From assembly GCF_051020975.1 (NCBI RefSeq), contig NC_135032.1:5766001-5830000 (forward strand): a DNA stretch of 64,000 nucleotides, read 5' to 3'. The position numbers and the translations under genes are program-made. Source of the DNA: Osmia lignaria lignaria. Taxonomy: Eukaryota; Arthropoda; Insecta; Hymenoptera; Megachilidae. Positions 1-13,376 of the stretch are shown piece by piece; position 1 is the stretch's first letter, and each line of letters starts with the position of its first letter. Below the pieces are notes generated by a model, which was given only the letters and a program-made list of their open reading frames with translations, made no database searches and was not told the DNA's origin.

Positions 1-174
1 TTTCTGGATCTCTATTATGTTGGTGCGGCTTCGGAACTTTTAAATATCTCGATATATCTCGAAAACTACGCTTCTGATCCAAAAATATCATAGAACATAA
101 ATTGTAGGAAACATAATTCTCTACAAAAAAGGTCTCTTAACATTTTGCCATAGCTCGTTTCGTTTCCGAGATAT
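1..174 (+). repeat. Partial satellite monomer U0 (3' part)
   Basis: This is the right-hand part of a monomer cut by the window edge, monomer positions 149 to 322. It carries the TTTCTGGATC, CTCGAAAAC, CGCTTCTGATCC and AAATTGTAGG variants. By eye it matches the same part of U8 (from 2577) and U13 (from 4187), so the missing left part probably resembles theirs. Confidence 0.97.
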
Positions 175-1453
175 TTGCAGATATATCTCAAGGGGTGGGG
201 CCTGACGGACATATTTCGAGATATTTCTTCTTCTTGTTGTTCTTCTTCTGCACATCTAAGCTGGAAGTGGCATTTGCAGCTCGCAATAGTGCAGAGTTAT
301 CTCAAAGAAAGCGGCCACGGTGTTTCTGTACCTCTATTATGTTGGTGCAGCTTCGGAACTTTTAAATATCTTGATATATCTCGAGATCTACGCATCTGAT
401 CAAAAAATATCATAGAACATAAAAAGTAGGAAACTTAATTCTCTACAACAAAGGTCTCTTAACATTTTGCCATAGCTCGCTTCGTTTTCGAGATATTTGC
501 AGATTTATCTCAAGGGAAGGGGCCTGACGGACATATTTCGAGATATTTCTTCTTCTTGTTGTTATTCTTCTGCACAGCTAAGCTGGAAGTGGCATTTGCA
601 GCTCGCAATAGTGCAGAGTTATCGCAAAGAAAGGGGCCACGGTGTTTCTGTATCTCTATTATGTTGGTGCGGCTTCGGAACTTTTAAATATCTTGATATA
701 TCTCGAGAACTACGCATCTGATCAAAAAATATCATAGAACATAAAAAGTAGGAAACTTAATTCTCTACAAGAAAGGTCTCTTAACATTTTGCCATAGCTC
801 GCTTCGCTTCCGAGATATTTGCAGATTTATCTCAAGGGAAGGGGCCTGACGGACATATTTCGAGATATTTCTTCTTATTGTTGTTCTTCTTCTGCACAGC
901 TAAGCTGGAAGTGGCATTTGCAGCTCGCAATAGTGCAGAGTTATCTCAAAGAAAGGGGCCACGGTGTTTCTGTATCTCTATTATGTTGGTGCAGCTTCGG
1001 AACTTTTAAATATCTTGATATATCTCGAGAACTACGCATCTGATCAAAAAATATCATGGAACATAAAAAGTAGAAAACTTAATTCTCTACAAAAAAGGTC
1101 TCTTAACATTTTGTCATAGCTCGCTTCGTTTCCGAGATATTTGCAGATCTATCTCAAGGGATGGGGCCTGACGGACATATTTCGAGATATTTCTTCTTCT
1201 TGTTGTTCTTCTTCTGCACATCTAAGCTGGAAGTGGCATTTGCAGCTCGCAATAGTGCAGAGTTATCTCAAACAAAGCGGCCACGGTGTTTCTGTACCTC
1301 TATTATGTTGGTGCAGCTTCGGAACTTTTAAATATCTTGATATATCTCGAGAACAACGCATCTGATCAAAAAATATTATAGAACATAAAAAGTAGGAAAC
1401 TTAATTCTCTACAACAAAGGTCTCTTAACATTTTGCCATAGCTCGCTTCGTTT
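1..1453 (+). repeat. 8-monomer-period block, copy 1
   Basis: This segment (end of U0, then U1-U4) reappears at 2577-4029, an offset of 2576 bp or exactly 8 monomers. I saw no difference by eye. Shared rare markers are TTGTTATTC with TATCGCAAAG in U2 and U10, CTTATTGTTG and CTTCGCTTCC in U3 and U11, CATGGAACAT and TTTTGTCATAG near the ends of U3 and U11, and CAAACAAAGCGG in U4 and U12. The match ends where copy 1 has GTTTTCGAGGTAT and copy 2 has GTTTCCGAGATAT. Confidence 0.88.
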
Positions 1454-1462
1454 TCGAGGTAT

Positions 1463-2750
1463 TTGCAGATTTATCTCAAGGGAAGGGGCCTGACGGACAT
1501 ATTTCGAGATATTTCTTCTTCTTGTTGTTCTTCTTCTGCACAGCTAAGCTGGAAGTGGCATTTGCAGCTCGCAATAGTGCATAGTTATCTCAAAGAAAGG
1601 GGCCACGGTGTTTCTGTATCTCTATTATGTTGGTGCGGCTTCGGAACTTTTAAATATCTTGATATATCTCGAGAACTACGCATCTGATCAAAAAATATCA
1701 TAGAACATAAAAAGTAGGAAACTTAATTCTCTACAAAAAAGGTCTCTTAACATTTTGCCATAGCTCGCTTCGTTTCCGAGATATTTGCAGATTTATCTCA
1801 AGGGAAGGGGCCTAACGGACATATTTCGTGATATTTCTTCTTCTTGTTGTTCTTCTTCTGCACAGCTAAACTGGAAGTGGCATTTCCAGCTCGCAATAGT
1901 GCATAGTTATCTCAAAGAAAGGGGCCACGGTGTTTCTGTATCTCTATTATGTTTGTGCGGCTTCGGAACTTTTAAATATCTTGATATATCTCGAGAACTA
2001 CGCATCTGATCAAAAAAGATCATAGAACATAAAAAGTAGGAAACTTAATTCTGTACAAAAAAGGTCTCTTAACATTTTGCCATAGCTCGCTTCGTTTCCG
2101 AGATATTTGCAGATATATCTCAAGGGAAGGGGCCTAACGGACATATTTCGTGTTATTTCTTCTTCTTGTTGTTCTTCTTCCGCACAGCTAAGCTGGAAGT
2201 GGCATTTGCAGCTCGCAATAGTGCAGAGTTATCTCAAAGAAAGGGGCCACGGTGTTTCTCTATCTCTATTATGTTGGTGCGGCTTCGGAACTTTTAAATA
2301 TCTTGATATATCTCGAGAACAACGCATCTGATCAAAAAATATTATAGAACATAAAAAGTAGGAAACTTAATTCTCTACAACAAAGGTCTCTTAACATTTT
2401 GCCATAGCTCGCTTCGTTTCCGAGATATTTGCAGATTTATCTCGAGGGAAGGGGCCTGACGGACATATTTCGAGATATTTCTTCTTCTTGTTGTTCTTCT
2501 TCTGCACAGCTAAGCTGGAAGTGGCATTTGCGGCTCGCACTAGTGCAGAGTTATCTCAAAGAAAGGGGCCACGGTGTTTCTGGATCTCTATTATGTTGGT
2601 GCGGCTTCGGAACTTTTAAATATCTCGATATATCTCGAAAACTACGCTTCTGATCCAAAAATATCATAGAACATAAATTGTAGGAAACATAATTCTCTAC
2701 AAAAAAGGTCTCTTAACATTTTGCCATAGCTCGTTTCGTTTCCGAGATAT
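1463..2750 (+). repeat. Four-monomer block U5-U8, copy 1 of 3
   Basis: U5-U8 share their order and rare variants with U20-U23 (6293-7580, offset 15 monomers) and U31-U34 (9835-11122). Markers are GAGGTATTTGCAG at the U5 start, CCTAACGGAC with TTTCGTGATAT and TATGTTTGTG in U6, CGTGTTATTTC with TTCCGCACAG in U7, and GCGGCTCGCACTAG with TTTCTGGATC in U8. Few differences appear between copies (for example TTTCTCTATC in U7). Confidence 0.85.
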
Positions 2751-4029
2751 TTGCAGATATATCTCAAGGGGTGGGGCCTGACGGACATATTTCGAGATAT
2801 TTCTTCTTCTTGTTGTTCTTCTTCTGCACATCTAAGCTGGAAGTGGCATTTGCAGCTCGCAATAGTGCAGAGTTATCTCAAAGAAAGCGGCCACGGTGTT
2901 TCTGTACCTCTATTATGTTGGTGCAGCTTCGGAACTTTTAAATATCTTGATATATCTCGAGATCTACGCATCTGATCAAAAAATATCATAGAACATAAAA
3001 AGTAGGAAACTTAATTCTCTACAACAAAGGTCTCTTAACATTTTGCCATAGCTCGCTTCGTTTTCGAGATATTTGCAGATTTATCTCAAGGGAAGGGGCC
3101 TGACGGACATATTTCGAGATATTTCTTCTTCTTGTTGTTATTCTTCTGCACAGCTAAGCTGGAAGTGGCATTTGCAGCTCGCAATAGTGCAGAGTTATCG
3201 CAAAGAAAGGGGCCACGGTGTTTCTGTATCTCTATTATGTTGGTGCGGCTTCGGAACTTTTAAATATCTTGATATATCTCGAGAACTACGCATCTGATCA
3301 AAAAATATCATAGAACATAAAAAGTAGGAAACTTAATTCTCTACAAGAAAGGTCTCTTAACATTTTGCCATAGCTCGCTTCGCTTCCGAGATATTTGCAG
3401 ATTTATCTCAAGGGAAGGGGCCTGACGGACATATTTCGAGATATTTCTTCTTATTGTTGTTCTTCTTCTGCACAGCTAAGCTGGAAGTGGCATTTGCAGC
3501 TCGCAATAGTGCAGAGTTATCTCAAAGAAAGGGGCCACGGTGTTTCTGTATCTCTATTATGTTGGTGCAGCTTCGGAACTTTTAAATATCTTGATATATC
3601 TCGAGAACTACGCATCTGATCAAAAAATATCATGGAACATAAAAAGTAGAAAACTTAATTCTCTACAAAAAAGGTCTCTTAACATTTTGTCATAGCTCGC
3701 TTCGTTTCCGAGATATTTGCAGATCTATCTCAAGGGATGGGGCCTGACGGACATATTTCGAGATATTTCTTCTTCTTGTTGTTCTTCTTCTGCACATCTA
3801 AGCTGGAAGTGGCATTTGCAGCTCGCAATAGTGCAGAGTTATCTCAAACAAAGCGGCCACGGTGTTTCTGTACCTCTATTATGTTGGTGCAGCTTCGGAA
3901 CTTTTAAATATCTTGATATATCTCGAGAACAACGCATCTGATCAAAAAATATTATAGAACATAAAAAGTAGGAAACTTAATTCTCTACAACAAAGGTCTC
4001 TTAACATTTTGCCATAGCTCGCTTCGTTT
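2577..4029 (+). repeat. 8-monomer-period block, copy 2
   Basis: This is the second copy of 1-1453 (end of U8, then U9-U12). It is followed by U13, which matches U8 rather than U5, so copy 2 is not followed by a full second 8-mer. U13 then continues into different monomers (U14 onward). The event left five monomers (U8-U12) between the two U8-type copies. Confidence 0.85.
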
Positions 4030-5970
4030 CCGAGATATTTGCAGATTTATCTCGAGGGAAGGGGCCTGACGGACATATTTCGAGATATTTCTTCTTCTTG
4101 TTGTTCTTCTTCTGCACAGCTAAGCTGGAAGTGGCATTTGCGGCTCGCACTAGTGCAGAGTTATCTCAAAGAAAGGGGCCACGGTGTTTCTGGATCTCTA
4201 TTATGTTGGTGCGGCTTCGGAACTTTTAAATATCTCGATATATCTCGAAAACTACGCTTCTGATCCAAAAATATCATAGAACATAAATTGTAGGAAACAT
4301 AATTCTCTACAAAAAAGGTCTCTTAACATTTTGCCATAGCTCGTTTCGTTTCCGAGATATTTGCAGATATATCTCAAGGGAAGGGGCCTGACGGACATAT
4401 TTCGAGATATTTCTTCTTCTTGTTGTTCTTCTTCTGCACAGCTAAACTGGAAGTGGCATTTCCAGCTCGCAATAGTGCAGAGTTATCTCAAAGAAAGGGT
4501 CCACGGTGTTTCTGTATCTCTATTATGTTGGTGCGGCTTCGGAACTTTTAAATATCTTGATATATCTCGAGAACTACGCATCTGATCAAAAAATATCATA
4601 GAACATAAAAAGTAGGAAACTTAATTCTCTACAAGAAAGGTCTCTTAACATTTTGCCATAGCTCGCTTCGTTTCCGAGATATTTGCAGATTTATCTCAAG
4701 GGAAGGGGCCTGACGGACATATTTCGAGATATTTCTTCTTATTGTTGTTCTTCTTCTGCACAGCTAAGCTGGAAGTGGCATTTGCAGCTCGCAATAGTGC
4801 AGAGTTATCTCAAAGAAAGGGGCCACGGTGTTTCTGTATCTCTATTATGCTGGTGCGGCTTCGGAACTTTTAAATATCTTGATATATCTCGAGAACAACG
4901 CATCTGATCAAAAAATATCATAGAACATAAAAAGTAGAAAACTTAATTCTCTACAACAAAGGTCTCTTAACATTTTGCCATAGCTCGCTTCGTTTCCGAG
5001 ATATTTGCAGATATATCTCAAGGGAAGGGGCCTGACGGACATATTTCGAGATATTTCTTCTTCTTGTTGTTCTTCTTCTGCACATCTAAGCTGGAAGTGG
5101 CATTTGCAGCTCGCACTAGTGCAGAGTTATCTCAAAGAAAGGGGCCACGGTGTTTCTGTATCTCTATTATGTTGGTGCGGCTTCGTAACTTTTAAATATC
5201 TTGATATATCTCGAGAACTACGCATCTGATCAAAAAATATCATACTACATAAAAAGTAGGAAACTTAATTCTGTACAAAAAAGGTCTCTTAACATTTTGC
5301 CATAGCTCGCATCGTTTCCGAGATATTTGCAGATATATCTCAAGGGAAGGGGCCTAACGGACATATTTCGTGTTATTTCTTCTTCTTGTTGTTCTTCTTC
5401 TGCACAGCTAAGCTGGAAGTGGCATTTGCAGCTCGCAATAGTGCAGAGTTATCTCAAAGAAAGGGGCCACGGTGTTTCTGTATCTCTATTATGTTGGTGC
5501 GGCTTCGGAACTTTTAAATATCTTGATATATCTCGAGAACTACGCATCTGATCAAAAAATATCATAGAACATAAAAAGTAGGAAACTTAATTCTCTACAA
5601 ATAAGGTCTCTTAACATTTTGCCATAGCCCGCATCGTTTCCGAGATATTTGCAGATTTATCTCAAGGGAAGGGGCCTGACGGACATATTTCGAGATATTT
5701 CTTCTTCTTGTTGTTATTCTTCTGCACAGCTAAGCTGGAAGTGGCATTTGCAGCTCGCAATAGTGCAGAGTTATCGCAAAGAAAGGGGCCACGGTGTTTC
5801 TGTATCTCTATTATGTTGGTGCGGCTTCGGAACTTTTAAATATCTTGATATATCTCGAGAACTACGCATCTGATCAAAAAATATCATAGAACATAAAAAG
5901 TAGGAAACTTAATTCTCTACAAAAAAGGTCTCTTAACATTTTGCCATAGCTCGCTTCGTTTCCGAGATAT

Positions 5971-6614
5971 TGGCAGATTTATCTCAAGGGAAGGGGCCTG
6001 ACGGACATATTTCGAGATATTTCTTCTTCTTGTTGTTCTTCTTCTGCACAGCTAAGCTGGAAGTGGCATTTGCGGCTCGCACTAGTGCAGAGTTATCTCA
6101 AAGAAAGGGGCCACGGTGTTTCTGTATCTCTATTATGTTGGTGCGGCTTCGTAACTTTTAAATATCTTGATATATCTCGAGAACTACGCATCTGATCAAA
6201 AAATATCATACTGCATAAAAAGTAGGAAACTTAATTCTCTACAAGAAAGGTCTCTTAACATTTTGCTATAGCTCGCTTCGTTTTCGAGGTATTTGCAGAT
6301 TTATCTCAAGGGAAGGGGCCTGACGGACATATTTCGAGATATTTCTTCTTCTTGTTGTTCTTCTTCTGCACAGCTAAGCTGGAAGTGGCATTTGCAGCTC
6401 GCATTAGTGCATAGTTATCTCAAAGAAAGGGGCCACGGTGTTTCTGTATCTCTATTATGTTGGTGCGGCTTCGGAACTTTTAAATATCTTGATATATCTC
6501 GAGAACTACGCATCTGATCAAAAAATATCATAGAACATAAAAAGTAGGAAACTTAATTCTCTACAAAAAAGGTCTCTTAACATTTTGCCATAGCTCGCTT
6601 CGTTTCCGAGATAT
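5971..6614 (+). repeat. Two-monomer marker module, copy 1 (U19-U20)
   Basis: The module is a monomer starting GATATTGGCAG and carrying CTTCGTAAC and CATACTGC or CATACTAC, followed by a monomer starting GAGGTATTTGCAG and carrying GCATAGTTAT. It occurs five times in domain I at spacings of 11, 12, 5 and 9 monomers. Confidence 0.85.
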
Positions 6615-9512
6615 TTGCAGATTTATCTCAAGGGAAGGGGCCTAACGGACATATTTCGTGATATTTCTTCTTCTTGTTGTTCTTCTTCTGCACAGCTAAA
6701 CTGGAAGTGGCATTTCCAGCTCGCAATAGTGCATAGTTATCTCAAAGAAAGGGGCCACGGTGTTTCTGTATCTCTATTATGTTTGTGCGGCTTCGGAACT
6801 TTTAAATATCTTGATATATCTCGAGAACTACGCATCTGATCAAAAAAGATCATAGAACATAAAAAGTAGGAAACTTAATTCTGTACAAAAAAGGTCTCTT
6901 AACATTTTGCCATAGCTCGCTTCGTTTCCGAGATATTTGCAGATATATCTCAAGGGAAGGGGCCTAACGGACATATTTCGTGTTATTTCTTCTTCTTGTT
7001 GTTCTTCTTCCGCACAGCTAAGCTGGAAGTGGCATTTGCAGCTCGCAATAGTGCAGAGTTATCTCAAAGAAAGGGGCCACGGTGTTTCTGTATCTCTATT
7101 ATGTTGGTGCGGCTTCGGAACTTTTAAATATCTTGATATATCTCGAGAACAACGCATCTGATCAAAAAATATTATAGAACATAAAAAGTAGGAAACTTAA
7201 TTCTCTACAACAAAGGTCTCTTAACATTTTGCCATAGCTCGCTTCGGTTCCGAGATATTTGCAGATTTATCTCGAGGGAAGGGGCCTGACGGACATATTT
7301 CGAGATATTTCTTCTTCTTGTTGTTCTTCTTCTGCACAGCTAAGCTGGAAGTGGCATTTGCGGCTCGCACTAGTGCAGAGTTATCTCAAAGAAAGGGGCC
7401 ACGGTGTTTCTGGATCTCTATTATGTTGGTGCGGCTTCGGAACTTTTAAATATCTCGATATATCTCGAAAACTACGCTTCTGATCCAAAAATATCATAGA
7501 ACATAAATTGTAGGAAACATAATTCTCTACAAAAAAGGTCTCTTAACATTTTGCCATAGCTCGTTTCGTTTCCGAGATATTTGCAGATATATCTCAAGGG
7601 AAGGGGCCTGACGGACATATTTCGAGATATTTCTTCTTCTTGTTGTTCTTCTTCTGCACAGCTAAACTGGAAGTGGCATTTCCAGCTCGCAATAGTGCAG
7701 AGTTATCTCAAACAAAGGGGCCACGGTGTTTCTGTATCTCTATTATGTTGGTGCGGCTTCGGAACTTTTAAATATCTTGATATATCTCGAGAACTACGCA
7801 TCTGATCAAAAAATATCATAGAACATAAAAAGTAGGAAACTTAATTCTCTACAAATAAGGTCTCTTAACATTTTGCCATAGCCCGCTTCGTTTCCGAGAT
7901 ATTTGCAGATTTATCTCAAGGGAAGGGGCCTGACGGACATATTTCGAGATATTTCTTCTTCTTGTTGTTATTCTTCTGCACAGCTAAGCTGGAAGTGGCA
8001 TTTGCAGCTCGCAATAGTGCAGAGTTATCGCAAAAAAAGGGGCCACGGTGTTTCTGTATCTCTATTATGTTGGTGCGGCTTCGGAACTTTTAAATATCTT
8101 GATATATCTCGAGAACTACGCATCTGATCAAAAAATATCATAGAACATAAAAAGTAGGAAACTTAATTCTCTACAGGAAAGGTCTCTTAACATTTTGTCA
8201 TAGCTCGCTTCGTTTCCGAGATATTTGCAGATCTATCTCAAGGGGTGGGGCCTGACGGACATATTTCGAGATATTTCTTCTTCTTGTTGTTCTTCTTCTG
8301 CACATCTAAGCTGGAAGTGGCATTTGCAGCTCGCAATAGTGCAGAGTTATCTCAAAGAAAGCGGCCACGGTGTTTCTGTACCTCTATTATGTTGGTGCAG
8401 CTTCGGAACTTTTAAATATCTTGATATATCTCGAGATCTACGCATCTGATCAAAAAATATCATAGAACATAAAAAGTAGGAAACTTAATTCTCTACAACA
8501 AAGGTCTCTAAACATTTTGCCATAGCTCGCTTCGTTTCCGAGATATTTGCAGATTTATCTCGAGGGAAGGGGCCTGACGGACATATTTCGAGATATTTCT
8601 TCTTCTTGTTGTTCTTCTTCTGCACAGCTAAGCTGGAAGTGGCATTTGCGGCTCGCACTAGTGCAGAGTTATCTCAACGAAAGGGGCCACGGTGTTTCTG
8701 GATCTCTATTATGTTGGTGCGGCTTCGGAACTTTTAAATATCTCGATATATCTCGAAAACTACGCTTCTGATCAAAAAATATCATAGAACATAAATTGTA
8801 GGAAACATAATTCTCTACAAAAAAGGTCTCTTAACATTTTGCCATAGCTCGTTTCGTTTCCGAGATATTTGCAGATATATCTCAAGGGAAGGGGCCTGAC
8901 GGACATATTTCGAGATATTTCTTCTTCTTGTTGTTCTTCTTCTGCACATCTAAGCTGGAAGTGGCATTTGCAGCTCGCAATAGTGCAGAGTTATCTCAAA
9001 GAAAGCGGCCACGGTGTTTCTGTACCTCTATTATGTTGGTGCAGCTTCGGAACTTTAAAATATCTTGATATATCTCGAGAACTACGCATCTGATCAAAAA
9101 ATATCATGGAACATAAAAAGTAGAAAACTTAATTCTCTACAAAAAAGGTCTCTTAACATTTTGCCATAGCTCGCTTCGTTTCCGAGATATTTGCAGATTT
9201 ATCTCAAGGGAAGGGGCCTGACGGACATATTTCGAGATATTTCTTCTTCTTGTTGTTCTTCTTCTGCACAGCTAAGCTGGAAGTGGCATTTGCAGCTCGC
9301 AATAGTGCAGAGTTATCGCAAAGAAAGGGGCCACGGTGTTTCTGTATCTCTATTATGTTGGTGCGGCTTCGGAACTTTTAAATATCTTGATATATCTCGA
9401 GAACTACGCATCTGATCAAAAAATATCATAGAACATAAAAAGTAGGAAACTTAATTCTCTACAAAAAAGGTCTCTTAACATTTTGCCATAGCTCGCTTCG
9501 TTTCCGAGATAT
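5971..9512 (+). repeat. 11-monomer tandem duplication, copy 1 (U19-U29)
   Basis: Eleven monomers (3542 bp) are followed at once by a second copy. Shared landmarks in order are GATATTGGCAG and CATACTGCAT in U19, GAGGTATTTGCAG at the start of U20, GTGATATTTC in U21, TTCCGCACAG in U22, CTCGAGGG with TTTCTGGATC in U23, CTAAACTGG in U24, TATCGCAAAAAAAG in U25, the GCGGCC type in U26, CTCGAGGG in U27 and ACTTTAAAATATC in U28. About ten single-base differences from copy 2 were seen by eye. The final monomer U29 already differs from U40. Confidence 0.88.
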
Positions 9513-10156
9513 TGGCAGATTTATCTCAAGGGAAGGGGCCTGACGGACATATTTCGAGATATTTCTTCTTCTTGTTGTTCTTCTTCTGCACAGCTAAGCT
9601 GGAAGTGGCATTTGCGGCTCGCACTAGTGCAGAGTTATCTCAAAGAAAGGGGCCACGGTGTTTCTGTATCTCTATTATGTTGGTGCGGCTTCGTAACTTT
9701 TAAATATCTTGATATATCTCGAGAACTACGCATCTGATCAAAAAATATCATACTGCATAAAAAGTAGGAAACTTAATTCTCTACAAGAAAGGTCTCTTAA
9801 CATTTTGCCATAGCTCGCTTCGTTTTCGAGGTATTTGCAGATTTATCTCAAGGGAAGGGGCCTGACGGACATATTTCGAGATATTTCTTCTTCTTGTTGT
9901 TCTTCTTCTGCACAGCTAAGCTGGAAGTGGCATTTGCAGCTCGCAATAGTGCATAGTTATCTCAAAGAAAGGGGCCACGGTGTTTCTGTATCTCTATTAT
10001 GTTGGTGCGGCTTCGGAACTTTTAAATATCTTGATATATCTCGAGAACTACGCATCTGATCAAAAAATATCATAGAACATAAAAAGTAGGAAACTTAATT
10101 CTCTACAAAAAAGGTCTCTTAACATTTTGCCATAGCTCGCTTCGTTTCCGAGATAT
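9513..10156 (+). repeat. Two-monomer marker module, copy 2 (U30-U31)
   Basis: Same module as U19-U20 and also with CATACTGC. It starts the second copy of the 11-monomer duplication. Confidence 0.85.
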
Positions 10157-13054
10157 TTGCAGATTTATCTCAAGGGAAGGGGCCTAACGGACATATTTCG
10201 TGATATTTCTTCTTCTTGTTGTTCTTCTTCTGCACAGCTAAACTGGAAGTGGCATTTCCAGCTCGCAATAGTGCATAGTTATCTCAAAGAAAGGGGCCAC
10301 GGTGTTTCTGTATCTCTATTATGTTTGTGCGGCTTCGGAACTTTTAAATATCTTGATATATCTCGAGAACTACGCATCTGATCAAAAAAGATCATAGAAC
10401 ATAAAAAGTAGGAAACTTAATTCTGTACAAAAAAGGTCTCTTAACATTTTGCCATAGCTCGCTTCGTTTCCGAGATATTTGCAGATATATCTCAAGGGAA
10501 GGGGCCTAACGGACATATTTCGTGTTATTTCTTCTTCTTGTTGTTCTTCTTCCGCACAGCTAAGCTGGAAGTGGCATTTGCAGCTCGCAATAGTGCAGAG
10601 TTATCTCAAAGAAAGGGGCCACGGTGTTTCTGTATCTCTACTATGTTGGTGCGGCTTCGGAACTTTTAAATATCTTGATATATCTCGAGAACAACGCATC
10701 TGATCAAAAAATATTATAGAACATAAAAAGTAGGAAACTTAATTCTCTACAACAAAGGTCTCTTAACATTTTGCCATAGCTCGCTTCGTTTCCGAGATAT
10801 TTGCAGATTTATCTCGAGGGAAGGGGCCTGACGGACATATTTCGAGATATTTCTTCTTCTTGTTGTTCTTCTTCTGCACAGCTAAGCTGGAAGTGGCATT
10901 TGCGGCTCGCACTAGTGCAGAGTTATCTCAAAGAAAGGGGCCACGGTGTTTCTGGATCTCTATTATGTTGGTGCGGCTTCGGAACTTTTAAATATCTCGA
11001 TATATCTCGAAAACTACGCTTCTGATCCAAAAATATCATAGAACATAAATTGTAGGAAACATAATTCTCTACAAACAAGGTCTCTTAACATTTTGCCATA
11101 GCTCGTTTCGTTTCCGAGATATTTGCAGATATATCTCAAGGGAAGGGGCCTGACGGACATATTTCGAGATATTTCTTCTTCTTGTTGTTCTTCTTCTGCA
11201 CAGCTAAACTGGAAGTGGCATTTCCAGCTCGCAATAGTGCAGAGTTATCTCAAACAAAGGGGCCACGGTGTTTCTGTATCTCTATTATGTTGGTGCGGCT
11301 TCGGAACTTTTAAATATCTTGATATATCTCGAGAACTACGCATCTGATCAAAAAATATCATAGAACATAAAAAGTAGGAAACTTAATTCTCTACAAATAA
11401 GGTCTCTTAACATTTTGCCATAGCCCGCTTCGTTTCCGAGATATTTGCAGATTTATCTCAAGGGAAGGGGCCTGACGGACATATTTCGAGATATTTCTTC
11501 TTCTTGTTGTTATTCTTCTGCACAGCTAAGCTGGAAGTGGCATTTGCAGCTCGCAATAGTGCAGAGTTATCGCAAAAAAAGGGGCCACGGTGTTTCTGTA
11601 TCTCTATTATGTTGGTGCGGCTTCGGAACTTTTAAATATCTTGATATATCTCGAGAACTACGCATCTGATCAAAAAATATCATAGAACATAAAAAGTAGG
11701 AAACTTAATTCTCTACAGGAAAGGTCTCTTAACATTTTGTCATAGCTCGCTTCGTTTCCGAGATATTTGCAGATCTATCTCAAGGGGTGGGGCCTGACGG
11801 ACATATTTCGAGATATTTCTTCTTCTTGTTGTTCTTCTTCTGCACATCTAAGCTGGAAGTGGCATTTGCAGCTCGCAATAGTGCAGAGTTATCTCAAAGA
11901 AAGCGGCCACGGTGTTTCTGTACCTCTATTATGTTGGTGCAGCTTCGGAACTTTTAAATATCTTGATATATCTCGAGATCTACGCATCGGATCAAAAAAT
12001 ATCATAGAACATAAAAAGTAGGAAACTTAATTCTCTACAACAAAGGTCTCTTAACATTTTGCCATAGCTCGCTTCGTTTCCGAGATATTTGCAGATTTAT
12101 CTCGAGGGAAGGGGCCTGACGGACATATTTCGAGATATTTCTTCTTCTTGTTGTTCTTCTTCTGCACAGCTAAGCTGGAAGTGGCATTTGCGGCTCGCAC
12201 TAGTGCAGAGTTATCTCAAAGAAAGGGGCCACGGTGTTTAGGGATCTCTATTATGTTGGTGCGGCTTCGGAACTTTTAAATATCTCGATATATCTCGAAA
12301 ACTACGCTTCTGATCAAAAAATATCATAGAACATAAATTGTAGGAAACATAATTCTCTACAAAAAAGGTCTCTTAACATTTTGCCATAGCTCGTTTCGTT
12401 TCCGAGATATTTGCAGATATATCTCAAGGGAAGGGGCCTGACGGACATATTTCGAGATATTTCTTCTTCTTGTTGTTCTTCTTCTGCACATCTAAGCTGG
12501 AAGTGGCATTTGCAGCTCGCAATAGTGCAGAGTTATCTCAAAGAAAGCGGCCACGGTGTTTCTGTACCTCTATTATGTTGGTGCAGCTTCGGAACTTTAA
12601 AATATCTTGATATATCTCGAGAACTACGCATCTGATCAAAAAATATCATGGAACATAAAAAGTAGAAAACTTAATTCTCTACAAAAAAGGTCTCTTAACA
12701 TTTTGCCATAGCTCGCTTCGTTTCCGAGATATTTGCAGATTTATCTCAAGGGAAGGGGCCTGACGGACATATTTCGAGATATTTCTTCTTCTTGTTGTTC
12801 TTCTTCTGCACAGCTAAGCTGGAAGTGGCATTTGCAGCTCGCAATAGTGCATAGTTATCTCAAAGAAAGGGGCCACGGTGTTTCTGTATCTCTATTATGT
12901 TGGTGCGGCTTCGGAACTTTTAAATATCTTGATATATCTCGAGAGCTACGCATCTGATCAAAAAATATCATAGAACATAAAAAGTAGGAAACTTAATTCC
13001 CTACAAAAAAGGTCTCTTAACATTTTGCCATAGCTCGCTTCGTTTCCGAGATAT
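9513..13054 (+). repeat. 11-monomer tandem duplication, copy 2 (U30-U40)
   Basis: This is the second copy of 5971-9512. Private changes include CTACTATG in U33, CAAACAAGG at the end of U34, CATCGGATC in U37 and TTTAGGGATC in U38. U40 departs from U29 (GCATAGTTATCTC against GCAGAGTTATCGC), which places the end of close identity near 12850. Confidence 0.88.
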
Positions 13055-13376
13055 TTGCAGATTTATCTCGAGGGAAGGGGCCTGACGGACATATTTCGAG
13101 ATATTTCTTCTTCTTGTTGTTCTTCTTCTGCACAGCTAAGCTGGAAGTGGCATTTGCAGCTCGCAATAGTGCATAGTTATCTCAAAGAAAGGGGCCACGG
13201 TGTTTCTGTATCTCTATTATGTTGGTGCGGCTTCGGAACTTTTAAATATCTTGATATATCTCGAGAACTACGCATCTGATCAAAAAATATCATAGAACAT
13301 AAAAAGTAGGAAACTTAATTCTCTACACAAAAGGTCTCTTAACATTATGCCATAGCTCGCTTCGTTTCCGAGATAT

